From Bradyrhizobium oligotrophicum S58 (lineage in GTDB: Bacteria; Pseudomonadota; Alphaproteobacteria; Rhizobiales; Xanthobacteraceae): DNA of 64,000 nt. Made by a program: the position numbers and the translations under genes. The notes below the pieces were generated by a model. The model ran no database searches and had not been told where the DNA came from. It saw only the letters and a list, made by a program, of their open reading frames with translations. The stretch spans positions 3,815,001-3,879,000 of the forward strand of contig NC_020453.1 in the NCBI RefSeq assembly GCF_000344805.1, written 5' to 3'. Below, in pieces: positions 1 to 8,458 of the stretch (positions are counted from its first letter, which is position 1; every line of letters begins with the position of its first letter).

Positions 1-1
1 G

Positions 2-418
2 CTGATGGGTTTTCCGTACGGCCAGGACTTCGTCTATGACGAGATGGTGCTGACCGGTCCGGGCGAGAAGGGCGAGGCCAACGCCAAGAAGGTGATGGCC
101 GCCAATGCCGAGAAGACCGGCCCGAACGCGCCGAAGCCCGGCGAGGGGCCCTCGAAGGAGGAGCGGGAGAACGGCTACTACAATCTTCTCTTTGTCGCGA
201 TCGCCCCCGACGGCCGCCAGGTCCGCGCGTCCGTGAAGGGCGACCGAGATCCCGGCTACGGCTCGACCTCGAAGATGATCAGCGAATGCGCCATCGGCCT
301 GCTGCGCGATGGCGCCGGCGTGAAGGGCGGGTTCTGGACTCCGGGCGCGGCGCTCGGCGACAGCCTGATCAAGCGGCTGGTCGATCACGCCGGCCTGACG
401 TTCACGGTGGAGGACTGA
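2..418 (+). CDS. Saccharopine dehydrogenase-like oxidoreductase, C-terminal part (5' end outside window)
   Basis: This is the C-terminal ~138 residues of a protein whose start lies left of the window; the frame is open from base 2 to a TGA at 416-418. It aligns end to end with the C-terminus of the next gene (GFPYGQDFVYDEMVLTG, then FWTPGAALGDSLIKRL), so the two are tandem paralogues. The family is the saccharopine-dehydrogenase-like / trans-acting enoyl reductase group, NAD(P)-dependent oxidoreductases whose substrate is usually unknown. The last 106 coding bases are identical to the neighbour while the part before is clearly diverged. The ATG at base 5 is internal, since the paralogue continues upstream of it. 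The visible part carries no catalytic motif, so the role is inferred from the paralogue. Confidence 0.85.
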   Translation: MMGFPYGQDFVYDEMVLTGPGEKGEANAKKVMAANAEKTGPNAPKPGEGPSKEERENGYYNLLFVAIAPDGRQVRASVKGDRDPGYGSTSKMISECAIGLLRDGAGVKGGFWTPGAALGDSLIKRLVDHAGLTFTVED

Positions 419-457
419 AAGCGGTGGAATTGATCCGCATTGGTCCCGGGAGCAAAG

Positions 458-1636
458 ATGACGTCGGCTAAATTCGACATCGTCGTCTATGGGGCGACCG
501 GATTCACCGGCCAACTCGTGGCCGAGTACCTCGCCACGCACGATCGCAGTGAAACCAGGCTGACCTGGGCGATGGCCGGACGCAGCCGCGACAAGCTCGC
601 CAAGGTGCGTGATGCGATCGGAGCGCCGGCTGACCTGCCGCTGATCGTGGCCGATTCCAGCGATCCCCGCTCCATTCGCGCGATGGTCGATCAGGCTAGA
701 CTGGTGCTGACCACGGTCGGTCCCTATCAGCTCTACGGGACCGATGTGCTCACCGCCTGCGTGGCCGCGGGGACCGACTATGTCGATCTCTGCGGCGAGC
801 CGCTGTGGATGCACCAGATGATCGAAAACTACCAAGCCCGGGCGGAGCACAGCGGCGCAAGAGTCCTGTTCTCGTGTGGCTTCGACTCGGTGCCGTTCGA
901 GCTCGGCGTGCTGTTCGTTCAGGAGCAGGCGAAGCGGGTGGTCGGCGCGCCACAGGCGCGCGTGAAGGGCCGCATTCGCGGCATGAGCGGCTCGCTCTCG
1001 GGCGGTACTGCAGCGAGCGCCAAGGCGACAGCGGCGGCACTGACCGCCGATTTGAGCCTTGTGGCGATCATGAAGGACCCGTTCGCGCTGACGCCAGGCT
1101 TTAAGGGGCCGAAGCAGCCACCTGCCAACCGGCCGCTCTACGAGGAGGACTTCCAGTCCTGGACTGCGCCGTTTGCGATGGCGCTGGTCAACACGCGCAA
1201 CGTCCATCGTGCCAACATGCTGATGGGGTTTCCCTACGGCCAGGACTTTGTCTACGACGAGATGGTGTTGACGGGCGATGGGGAGCAGGGCCAGGCCAAC
1301 GCCAAATTGGTGATGGCGGCCAATGCCGAGAAGACCGGCCCGAATGCGCCCAGGGTCGGAGAGGGGCCCTCGAAGGAGATGCGGGACAACGGATATTTCG
1401 ACCTGCTGTACGTCGCAGCGTCTCCCGACGGACGGCGCGTTCGCGCGTCGGTGAAGGGGGAGGGCGATCCCGGCTATGGCCTGACGGCGAAGATGATCAG
1501 CGAATGCGCCGTCGGCCTGCTGCGCGACGGCGCCGGCGTGAAGGGCGGGTTCTGGACTCCGGGCGCGGCGCTCGGCGACAGCCTGATCAAGCGGCTGGTC
1601 GATCACGCCGGCCTGACGTTCACGGTGGAGGACTAA
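458..1636 (+). CDS. Saccharopine dehydrogenase NADP-binding domain protein (trans-acting enoyl reductase-like)
   Basis: Full-length 392-residue protein starting at the ATG at 458 (MTSAKFDIVVYG). An in-frame TTG at 440 would add only six residues before a well-placed Rossmann fold. Residues 12-18 read GATGFTG, the dinucleotide-binding loop of the saccharopine-dehydrogenase-like family; DYVDLCGEPLWM and FSCGFDSVPFELG follow, both typical of the enoyl reductase-like branch seen in mycobacteria and rhizobia. The expected reaction is NAD(P)H-dependent reduction of an acyl or polyketide-type substrate; the true substrate cannot be read from sequence. It sits 39 bases after a tandem paralogue and overlaps the convergent polymerase gene by 17 bases. 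Confidence 0.88.
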   Translation: MTSAKFDIVVYGATGFTGQLVAEYLATHDRSETRLTWAMAGRSRDKLAKVRDAIGAPADLPLIVADSSDPRSIRAMVDQARLVLTTVGPYQLYGTDVLTACVAAGTDYVDLCGEPLWMHQMIENYQARAEHSGARVLFSCGFDSVPFELGVLFVQEQAKRVVGAPQARVKGRIRGMSGSLSGGTAASAKATAAALTADLSLVAIMKDPFALTPGFKGPKQPPANRPLYEEDFQSWTAPFAMALVNTRNVHRANMLMGFPYGQDFVYDEMVLTGDGEQGQANAKLVMAANAEKTGPNAPRVGEGPSKEMRDNGYFDLLYVAASPDGRRVRASVKGEGDPGYGLTAKMISECAVGLLRDGAGVKGGFWTPGAALGDSLIKRLVDHAGLTFTVED

Positions 1637-2906
1637 GAGCGGTGGCGTGCGGGCCGATCGCTGCGGATCGGCTAGCCCCGGCCTGATGGGAGCGCGTGGC
1701 GGCGATCATGCCCCACATCGTGCCGAGCATCAGGAAGAAGTGCCGCCAATGATCGGTGTCGATGATGAAGCTTTCACCGACGGTGCCGAGGAAGGCTGCG
1801 AAGATCGCGATGTAGGTGCGCTGCCACGGCACGCGCACGAACAGATAGCGGAAGCCGAGAATGACGGTGGTGAACACAAGGGCGGGATAGCAGATGCCGG
1901 ACAGCCAGCCGCCCGACATGAAGGCGTTCAGATAGGAGTTGTGGGTGTCCTCGGGGAAGTAGTTGTGGAACTGCAGCGGCCCGATTCCGAACGGCAGGTC
2001 GAGCGCCATGTCGGCGCCGAGGATGTGGCGGCCGAAGCGGCCGAACCGGCCTTCGTCGTAGCTCTGGTCGAAGCTCGCCCGCTGCTTGAACATGTCGGCG
2101 ATGGAATCGATCGAGAGCAGAACGCCGATCAGGACGATGCCGGCAACCGCGGCCGCGAGCGTCATGACGATGATGCGGGAACGCTCGCGGGGCGAGCTGC
2201 TGGTGAGCACCATCAACGCCAGCATGAAGGCGGCCGTGAGGACCAATCCGCCCCAGGCGGCGCGCGAAAAGGCGAGCAGGATCGCGAGTGCCATCACGCC
2301 GAGCGCAAAGCCGGCGCGCAAGGTCGCGACGAAGCGGGCTGTGACGACGTTCTGCAGCGCGAGCAGCGCCGGCAGGACCAGGAATGCGCCGAGTACGTTC
2401 GGGTCCTTGAAGGTGCCCCGCGCACGGCCATACAAGGTCAGGAGATCGTAGCCGCCGGGCACCAGGTGGAAATAGCCGGCGACACCTGCGAGCCCGGCGA
2501 TGGCGCCGCCCATCACCAGGCCGCGCCTGAGCATGTCGAGTCGCGCCGCGGTGTCTTCGGAAGTCACCATGGCCAGGAACATCGCCGTGAACGCCATGTA
2601 CCAGGACGTGGCGATCCAGTTTGCGATCTTGGAATCGTCCAGCAACGGGATGGCGCTGAGCGTGTAGCCGAGATTGACCAGGAACAGGAGCAGCAGAAGC
2701 GGCAGGAAGACGAGGCGCAGGCGCAGGCCGGTTGCAATGAACACCGCCGCAGAGGCCAGCGTCACGATCTCGTAAGGGCTGGGCTCGATGAACACGATCG
2801 CGCCGGACGCGCCGACGAGCCACACCAGCGCGCGCTGCAGAGCGACCACGCCCGGAGGGGCGATCGGCCTCGACGTGAGCTCTCCGGCTGCCGCCGTATA
2901 GGTCAT
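1620..2906 (-). CDS. O-antigen ligase/polymerase-like membrane protein
   Basis: A 428-residue, very hydrophobic protein with about ten to twelve predicted membrane segments and a larger polar loop around residues 280-330 containing FGIGPLQFHNYFPEDTHNSY. That layout, with the His in the periplasmic loop, is the hallmark of the Wzy/WaaL O-antigen ligase superfamily. It would polymerise or transfer lipid-linked oligosaccharide repeats at the periplasmic face. It is the last gene of a minus-strand group with the initiating transferase and the GT4 enzyme, which supports an exopolysaccharide polymerase role. Its 3' end overlaps the convergent oxidoreductase by 17 bases. Whether it acts as polymerase or ligase is undecided. 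Confidence 0.85.
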   Translation of the reverse strand: MTYTAAAGELTSRPIAPPGVVALQRALVWLVGASGAIVFIEPSPYEIVTLASAAVFIATGLRLRLVFLPLLLLLFLVNLGYTLSAIPLLDDSKIANWIATSWYMAFTAMFLAMVTSEDTAARLDMLRRGLVMGGAIAGLAGVAGYFHLVPGGYDLLTLYGRARGTFKDPNVLGAFLVLPALLALQNVVTARFVATLRAGFALGVMALAILLAFSRAAWGGLVLTAAFMLALMVLTSSSPRERSRIIVMTLAAAVAGIVLIGVLLSIDSIADMFKQRASFDQSYDEGRFGRFGRHILGADMALDLPFGIGPLQFHNYFPEDTHNSYLNAFMSGGWLSGICYPALVFTTVILGFRYLFVRVPWQRTYIAIFAAFLGTVGESFIIDTDHWRHFFLMLGTMWGMIAATRSHQAGASRSAAIGPHATALSPPP

Positions 2907-2993
2907 CGCGGACTCACACTCATACGCAACACGCGGCGGGATCGGCCTTGCACAGACGCGAAGCGGGCTTGCGCCCGATCCGGATCCCCGAAA

Positions 2994-4547
2994 TCAATAG
3001 GCGTTCTCGCTCCGGGTCATCAGCGCCAGCGGCGTCCTGAGCAGGATGTAGAGATCGAACACCACGGACCAGTTCTCGATGTAATAGAGGTCGAACTCGA
3101 CGCGCTTCTGGATCTTTTCCTGGTTGTCGATCTCGCCGCGCCAGCCGTTGATCTGCGCCCATCCGGTGATGCCGGGCTTGACGCGGTGGCGCGCAAAGTA
3201 GCCGTCGACGGCCTCGTCGAACATCCGGTTCTGCAGCTTGCCCTGCACCGCATGCGGCCGGGGGCCGACGAGCGACAAATTGCCCTTGAACACGACGTTG
3301 AACAGCTGCGGCAGCTCGTCAAGGCTGGTCTTGCGGATGAAGCGGCCGACGCGGGTGACGCGCGGATCGTTTTTCGTGACGACCTTGGAGGCGGTGGGGT
3401 CGGCCTGGTGATGATAGAGCGAGCGGAACTTGAAGACGTCGATGCGCTCATTGTTGAAGCCGAACCGCTTCTGCCGGAACAGCACCGGCCCCGGGCTGTC
3501 GAGCTTGATCGCGAGCGCGACCAGCGCCATCACCGGCAGGGCAAGCAGCAGGATCAGGCCGCCGACCAGCCGGTCGAACAGCAGCTTCATCACCTGGTCC
3601 CAATCGGTGATGGGGGCCTCGAACACGTCGAGCGTCGGCACCGCGCCGAGATAGGAATAGGAGCGGGGCCGGAAGCGAAGCTTGTTGGTGTGGGCCGAGA
3701 GCCGAATGTCGACCGGCAGAACCCAGAGCTTCTTCAGCATGTCGAGGATGCGCGTCTCCGCCGAAATCGGCAGCGCGAACAAGACGAGGTCGACGCGGGT
3801 GCGGCGGGCGAACTCGACGATGTCATCGACCTTGCCGAGCTTCGGGGCGCCTGCGCAGGTCTCGAGCGACCTGGAGTCATTGCGATCGTCGAACACGCCG
3901 AGGATTTCGATCTCGGAATCGTCCTGCTCCTTCAGCGCGCGTACCAGATCTTCGCCGCTCTGGTCGGCGCCGACGATGATCGTCCGGCGATCGAGACGCC
4001 CGTGCCTGGCCCAATTGCGGATCAGGTTGCGCAGCACGACGCGGCTCGCGATCAGCGCGCCGAGCCCGACGAAGAAGAAGGCGGCCAGCCAAAGGCGGGA
4101 GACTTCGCTGCCGATCTTGGCGAAGAAGGACAACCCGATGAACAGCAGGAAGACGAAGCAGTAGGAAGAGATCATCCGCGTCATCTGCCGCACCTGGGCG
4201 CGGAAGACCTGGATTTGATAGATGTCGGCCGCCTGGAAGCACACCACCGCGCTCACGGCCAGGCCGACGATGGCAACGAGATACTCCCAATGGAAACCGC
4301 TGAGCGGAACGACGTAACCGAAGTAGACGGCGCTGCCGACAACGCTCAGCAGCACGAAATCCGCGATGCGGACGATGCCGGCGAGGACTATCGGAGAGTA
4401 GGCGCGGTGAACCTTCTGATCGGCGACCTTCAGTGCCGCCGGCGACAGGCGGCGACGCCGTTCAACGGCCGGCTTGCCGGCCGCGGCGGTCGATGCGGCC
4501 GTGGCGGCGGCAGCATCCAGCATCGAGCGAGCGTTGATCGGTTCCAC
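2994..4547 (-). CDS. Undecaprenyl-phosphate sugar phosphotransferase (WcaJ/ExoY-type initiating transferase)
   Basis: A 517-residue polyprenyl-phosphate hexose-1-phosphate transferase. N-terminal membrane segments at about residues 50-175 are followed by a Rossmann-like CoA_binding_3 domain ([15 protein letters not shown]). A further membrane helix ([19 protein letters not shown]) leads into the cytoplasmic catalytic domain with [29 protein letters not shown] and [14 protein letters not shown]. The length and five-segment topology match the WcaJ/PssY class. It starts the lipid-linked repeat unit by moving a sugar phosphate, usually glucose or galactose, onto undecaprenyl phosphate. The neighbours are the polymerase and a glycosyltransferase. 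The first ~35 residues are Ala-rich and probably disordered. Confidence 0.93.
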   Translation of the reverse strand: MEPINARSMLDAAAATAASTAAAGKPAVERRRRLSPAALKVADQKVHRAYSPIVLAGIVRIADFVLLSVVGSAVYFGYVVPLSGFHWEYLVAIVGLAVSAVVCFQAADIYQIQVFRAQVRQMTRMISSYCFVFLLFIGLSFFAKIGSEVSRLWLAAFFFVGLGALIASRVVLRNLIRNWARHGRLDRRTIIVGADQSGEDLVRALKEQDDSEIEILGVFDDRNDSRSLETCAGAPKLGKVDDIVEFARRTRVDLVLFALPISAETRILDMLKKLWVLPVDIRLSAHTNKLRFRPRSYSYLGAVPTLDVFEAPITDWDQVMKLLFDRLVGGLILLLALPVMALVALAIKLDSPGPVLFRQKRFGFNNERIDVFKFRSLYHHQADPTASKVVTKNDPRVTRVGRFIRKTSLDELPQLFNVVFKGNLSLVGPRPHAVQGKLQNRMFDEAVDGYFARHRVKPGITGWAQINGWRGEIDNQEKIQKRVEFDLYYIENWSVVFDLYILLRTPLALMTRSENAY

Positions 4548-4609
4548 AGTCGTACAAGCCCGGATTATGTTTGTTAGTATTTGTGGTCATGTAAGCGCTG
4601 ATAGCGCCG

Positions 4610-4622
4610 GGGGAAATTCCCC
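4610..4622. promoter_or_regulatory. Perfect palindrome upstream of the initiating transferase
   Basis: GGGGAAATTCCCC is a 13-base perfect dyad about 63 bases upstream of the transferase start, in the short AT-richer gap between it and the GT4 gene. Its position suits an operator for the minus-strand unit. No regulator family can be assigned from the sequence. Confidence 0.35.
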
Positions 4623-4676
4623 ATCGGCGGGATTAGGGGCCAAATCGGAAGAAACGGTTAGCGATGGTGAATGGGG

Positions 4677-5810
4677 TCAGGTCTTGGTAAATGCTTCGCG
4701 GTAGCTGTCGAGCACGCCCTCGACCATCGCCTTCTGGGAAAAGTGCTGGAAGATGCGCTCGCGCAGCGCCCTGGCGCGAAGCTGTGCCGTGGCGGGGTCG
4801 TCCAGCGCGGCCGCGATGGCGTCAGCAAGCGCAGTCGCGTTGCCCGGCATGAACAGCGCCTCGGTATGCGGTCCGAAGATCTCGGGGATACCGCCGACCC
4901 TGGCTGCGATCATCGGGACCCCGGCAGCTCCAGCCTCGATCACGACATAAGGCATGGAGTCGCCGCGCGAGGGAACGACGAGCAGGCGCCCCCTGGAAAA
5001 TCCGTCGCGGGCCTTCACATGCCCGATGAAACGCACCGAGGATGTCAGGCCGAGACGCTCGACTTGAGCCTTGAGGTGGCTCATCTCCTCGCCATCGCCG
5101 CCCAAGGTGAGCGTCAGCGGCCGGCCATTGGCGTGCAGTTGCGCCAGCGCATCGATCAGGAGATCGGCACCCTTGATGTGCCTGAACTCACCGACATAGC
5201 CGAGGTCGGTCTGATCGTTGGCGGGGGTGACGGGATCGAATTCACCGGCGGTCACGCCATTGAACACGCAATGCACCAGCCCCTGGGGGTGGCCGATCAT
5301 GCGCACATAGGTATCGCGGGCAAAGGCGCTCTCGAACAGGAAGAGGTCGGTCCGGTTCATCAGCGCGCGTTCGAGCCGCCCGTAAAGCGCACCTTTCAGC
5401 GTGTTGCGTGGATAGTGCAGCGAGCCGCCGTGAGGCGTGTAGATGCGGATGGTCCCCGGATGGCGCGGAAGCATGCGGACGAACGCGCCAGCCTTGGCGC
5501 CATGGCCGTGCAGCACGTCGGGGCCGAGCTTGCGGGCGATCGCATGGAAGTGGCGGAGCGCCATGATGTCGGTGGGCCATGGCTCCCGATGAATCGCAAC
5601 ACGATGGACCCCGAGCTTCAAACGCGGTGCAACCAGCGCCAGCGCCGCATCGGCGCGTTCGCCGCCGGTCAGGCTGTCAGCAATGATGCCGACCTCGTGC
5701 CCACGATCGACCTGGCCGTTGGCAAGGTCGAGGATATGTCGAAAGATGCCGCCAACGGGGGCTCTGACCGCGTGAAGGATTTTCAGAGGCTTGTCCGGCG
5801 AGGGCGACAT
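4677..5810 (-). CDS. Glycosyltransferase family 4 protein
   Basis: A 377-residue GT-B fold glycosyltransferase if started at ATG 5810 (MSPSPDKPLKILHAVRAPVGG); a GTG at 5900 with a GAGAGG-like site would add 30 unstructured residues, so the start is uncertain. The N-terminal acceptor domain has GGIFRHILDLANGQ and GHGAKAGAFVRM. The C-terminal nucleotide-sugar domain has VVPSRGDSMPYVVIEAGAAG, the E-x7-E-like region of GT4 enzymes. It should add a sugar to the lipid-linked repeat unit in the cytoplasm. It lies 129 bases upstream of the initiating transferase on the same strand and diverges from the copolymerase gene. Confidence 0.88.
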   Translation of the reverse strand: MSPSPDKPLKILHAVRAPVGGIFRHILDLANGQVDRGHEVGIIADSLTGGERADAALALVAPRLKLGVHRVAIHREPWPTDIMALRHFHAIARKLGPDVLHGHGAKAGAFVRMLPRHPGTIRIYTPHGGSLHYPRNTLKGALYGRLERALMNRTDLFLFESAFARDTYVRMIGHPQGLVHCVFNGVTAGEFDPVTPANDQTDLGYVGEFRHIKGADLLIDALAQLHANGRPLTLTLGGDGEEMSHLKAQVERLGLTSSVRFIGHVKARDGFSRGRLLVVPSRGDSMPYVVIEAGAAGVPMIAARVGGIPEIFGPHTEALFMPGNATALADAIAAALDDPATAQLRARALRERIFQHFSQKAMVEGVLDSYREAFTKT

Positions 5811-6157
5811 GTCAGATTCGCCCGCGCTGTCGGTTTGCACATGCTTTTGCCAGGCATCGCTGCGCGAGCTGATCTGACGACTGGCGGATAGAGGAAGCAC
5901 GGGCGCCTCTCGTCCCTAATTCCTTTGATGGCTGCAGTCTGCATAAACGGCTGATGGTTAACAAAGCTTCACTCTTGGTCGCTTGAGAACAGCTCATCAG
6001 GACATTGTGACGTTTTGGCCCAAGCTCATCCTAACTAAGTTCGGCGACGATCATGATCGTTGCGGCTGCGGGCGGTTCGATTAACCCGCCAGCAACCTTA
6101 ATGGAGTGTAATTGTACCACGTATGGTAGCGGCGTGGCGTAGGTCTCGCGGGAGTGG
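5811..6157. promoter_or_regulatory. Divergent exopolysaccharide promoter region with two dyads
   Basis: This AT-richer gap separates the minus-strand GT4/transferase/polymerase unit from the plus-strand copolymerase. It contains a 14-base perfect palindrome at 6047-6060 (ACGATCATGATCGT) and a 5+5 inverted repeat TACCA-CGTA-TGGTA at 6115-6128, about 30 bases before the copolymerase start. Both are plausible operators for a divergent promoter. No sigma-factor hexamer pair is clear enough to call. Confidence 0.45.
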
Positions 6158-8458
6158 ATGATGCGGTTGGCGTTCTGGCGTGCCGGCAAGAAGACGAAGG
6201 CTGACGAAGCCTCCGTCCGACCTGTGACGAGCGTGCCTTCTGCGGTGGAGACCGCACCGTCCGGCGATCTCGACATCCGGCTGGTCGGTCGCGCGCTGGC
6301 ACGAAAGCGTGGCTTCATCCTCGTTCCGACACTGCTCGCACTGGCCCTGGCGGTCACCGCGGTCAACATGATCACACCGCGGTACAAGTCCGAGGCGCGG
6401 ATTCTGATCGACGGCCGCGAGAACACGTTCCTGCGCCCGAGCAGCGAGCGCGCCGAGGAGCGGACGGCGCTCGATGCCGAGGCGGTCACGAGCCAGGTGC
6501 AGCTCGTGCTGTCGCGCGATCTGGCCCGCGACATCATCCGGAAGAACAAGCTCGGCGAGCTGCCGGAGTTCGATCCGGTCCTGCGCGGCGTATCGCCCGT
6601 GAAGTCGATCGCCGCGATGATGGGGCTGGTCAAGGATCCTCTCGCCATGTCGCCGGACGAGCGCGTCATGGACGCCTACTACGAGCGTCTGACCGTCTAT
6701 GCCGTCGACAAGTCGCGCGTCCTCGTCGTCGAATTCCAGTCGCAGGATCCGGCGCTGGCCGCGCAGGTCGCCAACTCCATCGCCGACGGCTATCTGGTCG
6801 TTCAGCAGAACGCCCGCCAGGCGCAGGCAAGGTCGGCCAGCCAGTGGCTGGCGGGGGAGATCCAGAGCCTGCGCAAGAAGGTCGAGGAAGCGGAGTCGAG
6901 GGTCGAGGAGTTCCGTGCCAAGTCGAACTCGTTCATGGGAACCAACAACACCTCACTCTCCAATCAGCAGATGGGTGAGACCAGCACCCAGCTCAACAAT
7001 GCACGCGGCTTGAAATCGGATGCCGAGACCAAGGCGCGGCTGATCCGGGAGATGCTGCAGAGCGGGCAGCCGATCGAGGCGTCCGAGGTGGTCAATTCCG
7101 AGCTGATGCGGCGGCTGTCCGAGCAGCGCGTCAATCTGCGCGCGCAGCTCGCGGAGCAGTCGTCCACGCTGCTCGACAACCATCCCCGCATCAAGGAGCT
7201 GAAGGCGCAACTGGCCGATCTCGACCGTCAGATCCGCGACGAAGCAGGCAAGATCTCGCGCTCGCTCGACAGCGATGCGCGGATCGCCGAAGGACGGGTG
7301 CAGATGCTGAGCCAGAGCCTGGACCAGGCCAAGAAGCAGGCCACGTCCACCAACGGTCAGGATGTGCAACTGCGGGCGCTGGAGCGCGAGGCCAAATCGC
7401 AGCGTGACCTGCTGGAATCCTATCTCGCCAAATACCGCGAGGCGAACACCCGCGAATCGCTGGATACGCCGCCAGCGGAAGGGCGGATCATCTCGCGGGC
7501 GGTGGTGTCCAATACGCCGGCGTATCCGAAGAAGCTGCCGATCGTGCTGATCGCGACGCTGGCGACCTTGATGCTGACCGCGGGCGTGGTCATCACCGGC
7601 GAGCTGCTCCGCCTCACGGCGCCGCGCGCGGCGAACCCGGCGCCGGCCATGGGCAACATGGCGGATGTCATGGTGCTTGCGGCGCGGGTGGAGCCGATGA
7701 TCTCCGCGCGTCCGGTCCACACGACGGCCGCCGTTGCGCCACCTCCGACGCCGGCGCCGGTCGAGGCGGCGCGTGCGGCGCCCATTGAGCCGCCCGCGAC
7801 GGCCATGCAGCCAGCCGAGGCGCCGGCGCTCGAGGCGGCCAAGCCGACGCCGCCATTGAGCGAGATCGAGCAGCTCGCAGCCGGCCTGCTCGCCGCAGGC
7901 GACGGCGCCCGCAAGATCACCGTGCTCGGCACGGCCGGCGGCGAGGCCGTCACGGTCACCGCGCTCTCCATCGCCCGCACCCTGGCCCGTGAGGCCCGCG
8001 TGGTGCTGGTCGACCTCGCCGGCAGCCCGCAGATGCTCGCAAGCCTCTCGGTCGATCCGGCCGCACCGGGCCTGATCGAACTGATGCTGGGCGAGGCATC
8101 CTTCTCTTCCATCATCACCAAGGACCAGGCCTCGCGGCTGCATCTGGTCAACGCCGGCCGTCCCGGCGCCGACCGCGGCCAATTGCAATCGCCGCGGCTC
8201 GCGCTCGCGATCGACGCGTTGCTGCGCGTCTACGATCACGTGCTGCTCGACGCCGGCAATGCCTCCGACCTGCCGGCCGAACTCCTGACCGCGGGCGCGC
8301 GCGCCGTCGTCGTGCCCGATCCCAACATGCCCGCCGAGGCGCGCAGCCAGATGAGCGAGCAGCTGCGCGAGGTTGGCTTTGGCGCCGTCACCATGCTGAA
8401 GGCGCCGGTCGAGAGTGCCAACCGCAATCAGCCAGGCGCGCGCGGGGTCGCCGCCTAA
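6158..8458 (+). CDS. Wzc/GumC-like polysaccharide copolymerase with degenerate tyrosine-kinase domain
   Basis: A 766-residue inner-membrane protein controlling polysaccharide chain length and export. It has a first membrane helix at ~48-66 (FILVPTLLALALAVTAVN), a Wzz domain, a long periplasmic coiled coil (~200-430), and a second helix at ~462-488 followed by an Ala/Pro-rich linker. A C-terminal BY-kinase-like domain spans ~585-750. In that domain the P-loop reads VLGTAGGEAVTVTA, so the Gly-Lys-Ser/Thr of Walker A is absent; VVLVDLAG and HVLLDAG keep only part of Walker A' and B. No C-terminal tyrosine cluster is present. The chain-length function is likely kept and kinase activity likely lost. 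GGAG precedes the first of two ATGs. Confidence 0.88.
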   Translation: MMRLAFWRAGKKTKADEASVRPVTSVPSAVETAPSGDLDIRLVGRALARKRGFILVPTLLALALAVTAVNMITPRYKSEARILIDGRENTFLRPSSERAEERTALDAEAVTSQVQLVLSRDLARDIIRKNKLGELPEFDPVLRGVSPVKSIAAMMGLVKDPLAMSPDERVMDAYYERLTVYAVDKSRVLVVEFQSQDPALAAQVANSIADGYLVVQQNARQAQARSASQWLAGEIQSLRKKVEEAESRVEEFRAKSNSFMGTNNTSLSNQQMGETSTQLNNARGLKSDAETKARLIREMLQSGQPIEASEVVNSELMRRLSEQRVNLRAQLAEQSSTLLDNHPRIKELKAQLADLDRQIRDEAGKISRSLDSDARIAEGRVQMLSQSLDQAKKQATSTNGQDVQLRALEREAKSQRDLLESYLAKYREANTRESLDTPPAEGRIISRAVVSNTPAYPKKLPIVLIATLATLMLTAGVVITGELLRLTAPRAANPAPAMGNMADVMVLAARVEPMISARPVHTTAAVAPPPTPAPVEAARAAPIEPPATAMQPAEAPALEAAKPTPPLSEIEQLAAGLLAAGDGARKITVLGTAGGEAVTVTALSIARTLAREARVVLVDLAGSPQMLASLSVDPAAPGLIELMLGEASFSSIITKDQASRLHLVNAGRPGADRGQLQSPRLALAIDALLRVYDHVLLDAGNASDLPAELLTAGARAVVVPDPNMPAEARSQMSEQLREVGFGAVTMLKAPVESANRNQPGARGVAA

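Noticed and set aside
1647..4577. 976-codon open frame on the plus strand
   Set aside because: It runs antisense across the polymerase and transferase genes; its composition is the Arg/His/Glu/Asp-rich pattern of a high-GC shadow frame and no motif is present.
6071..6101. CtrA-type TTAA-N7-TTAA site in the polysaccharide promoter
   Set aside because: The two TTAA elements are 13 bases apart rather than 7.
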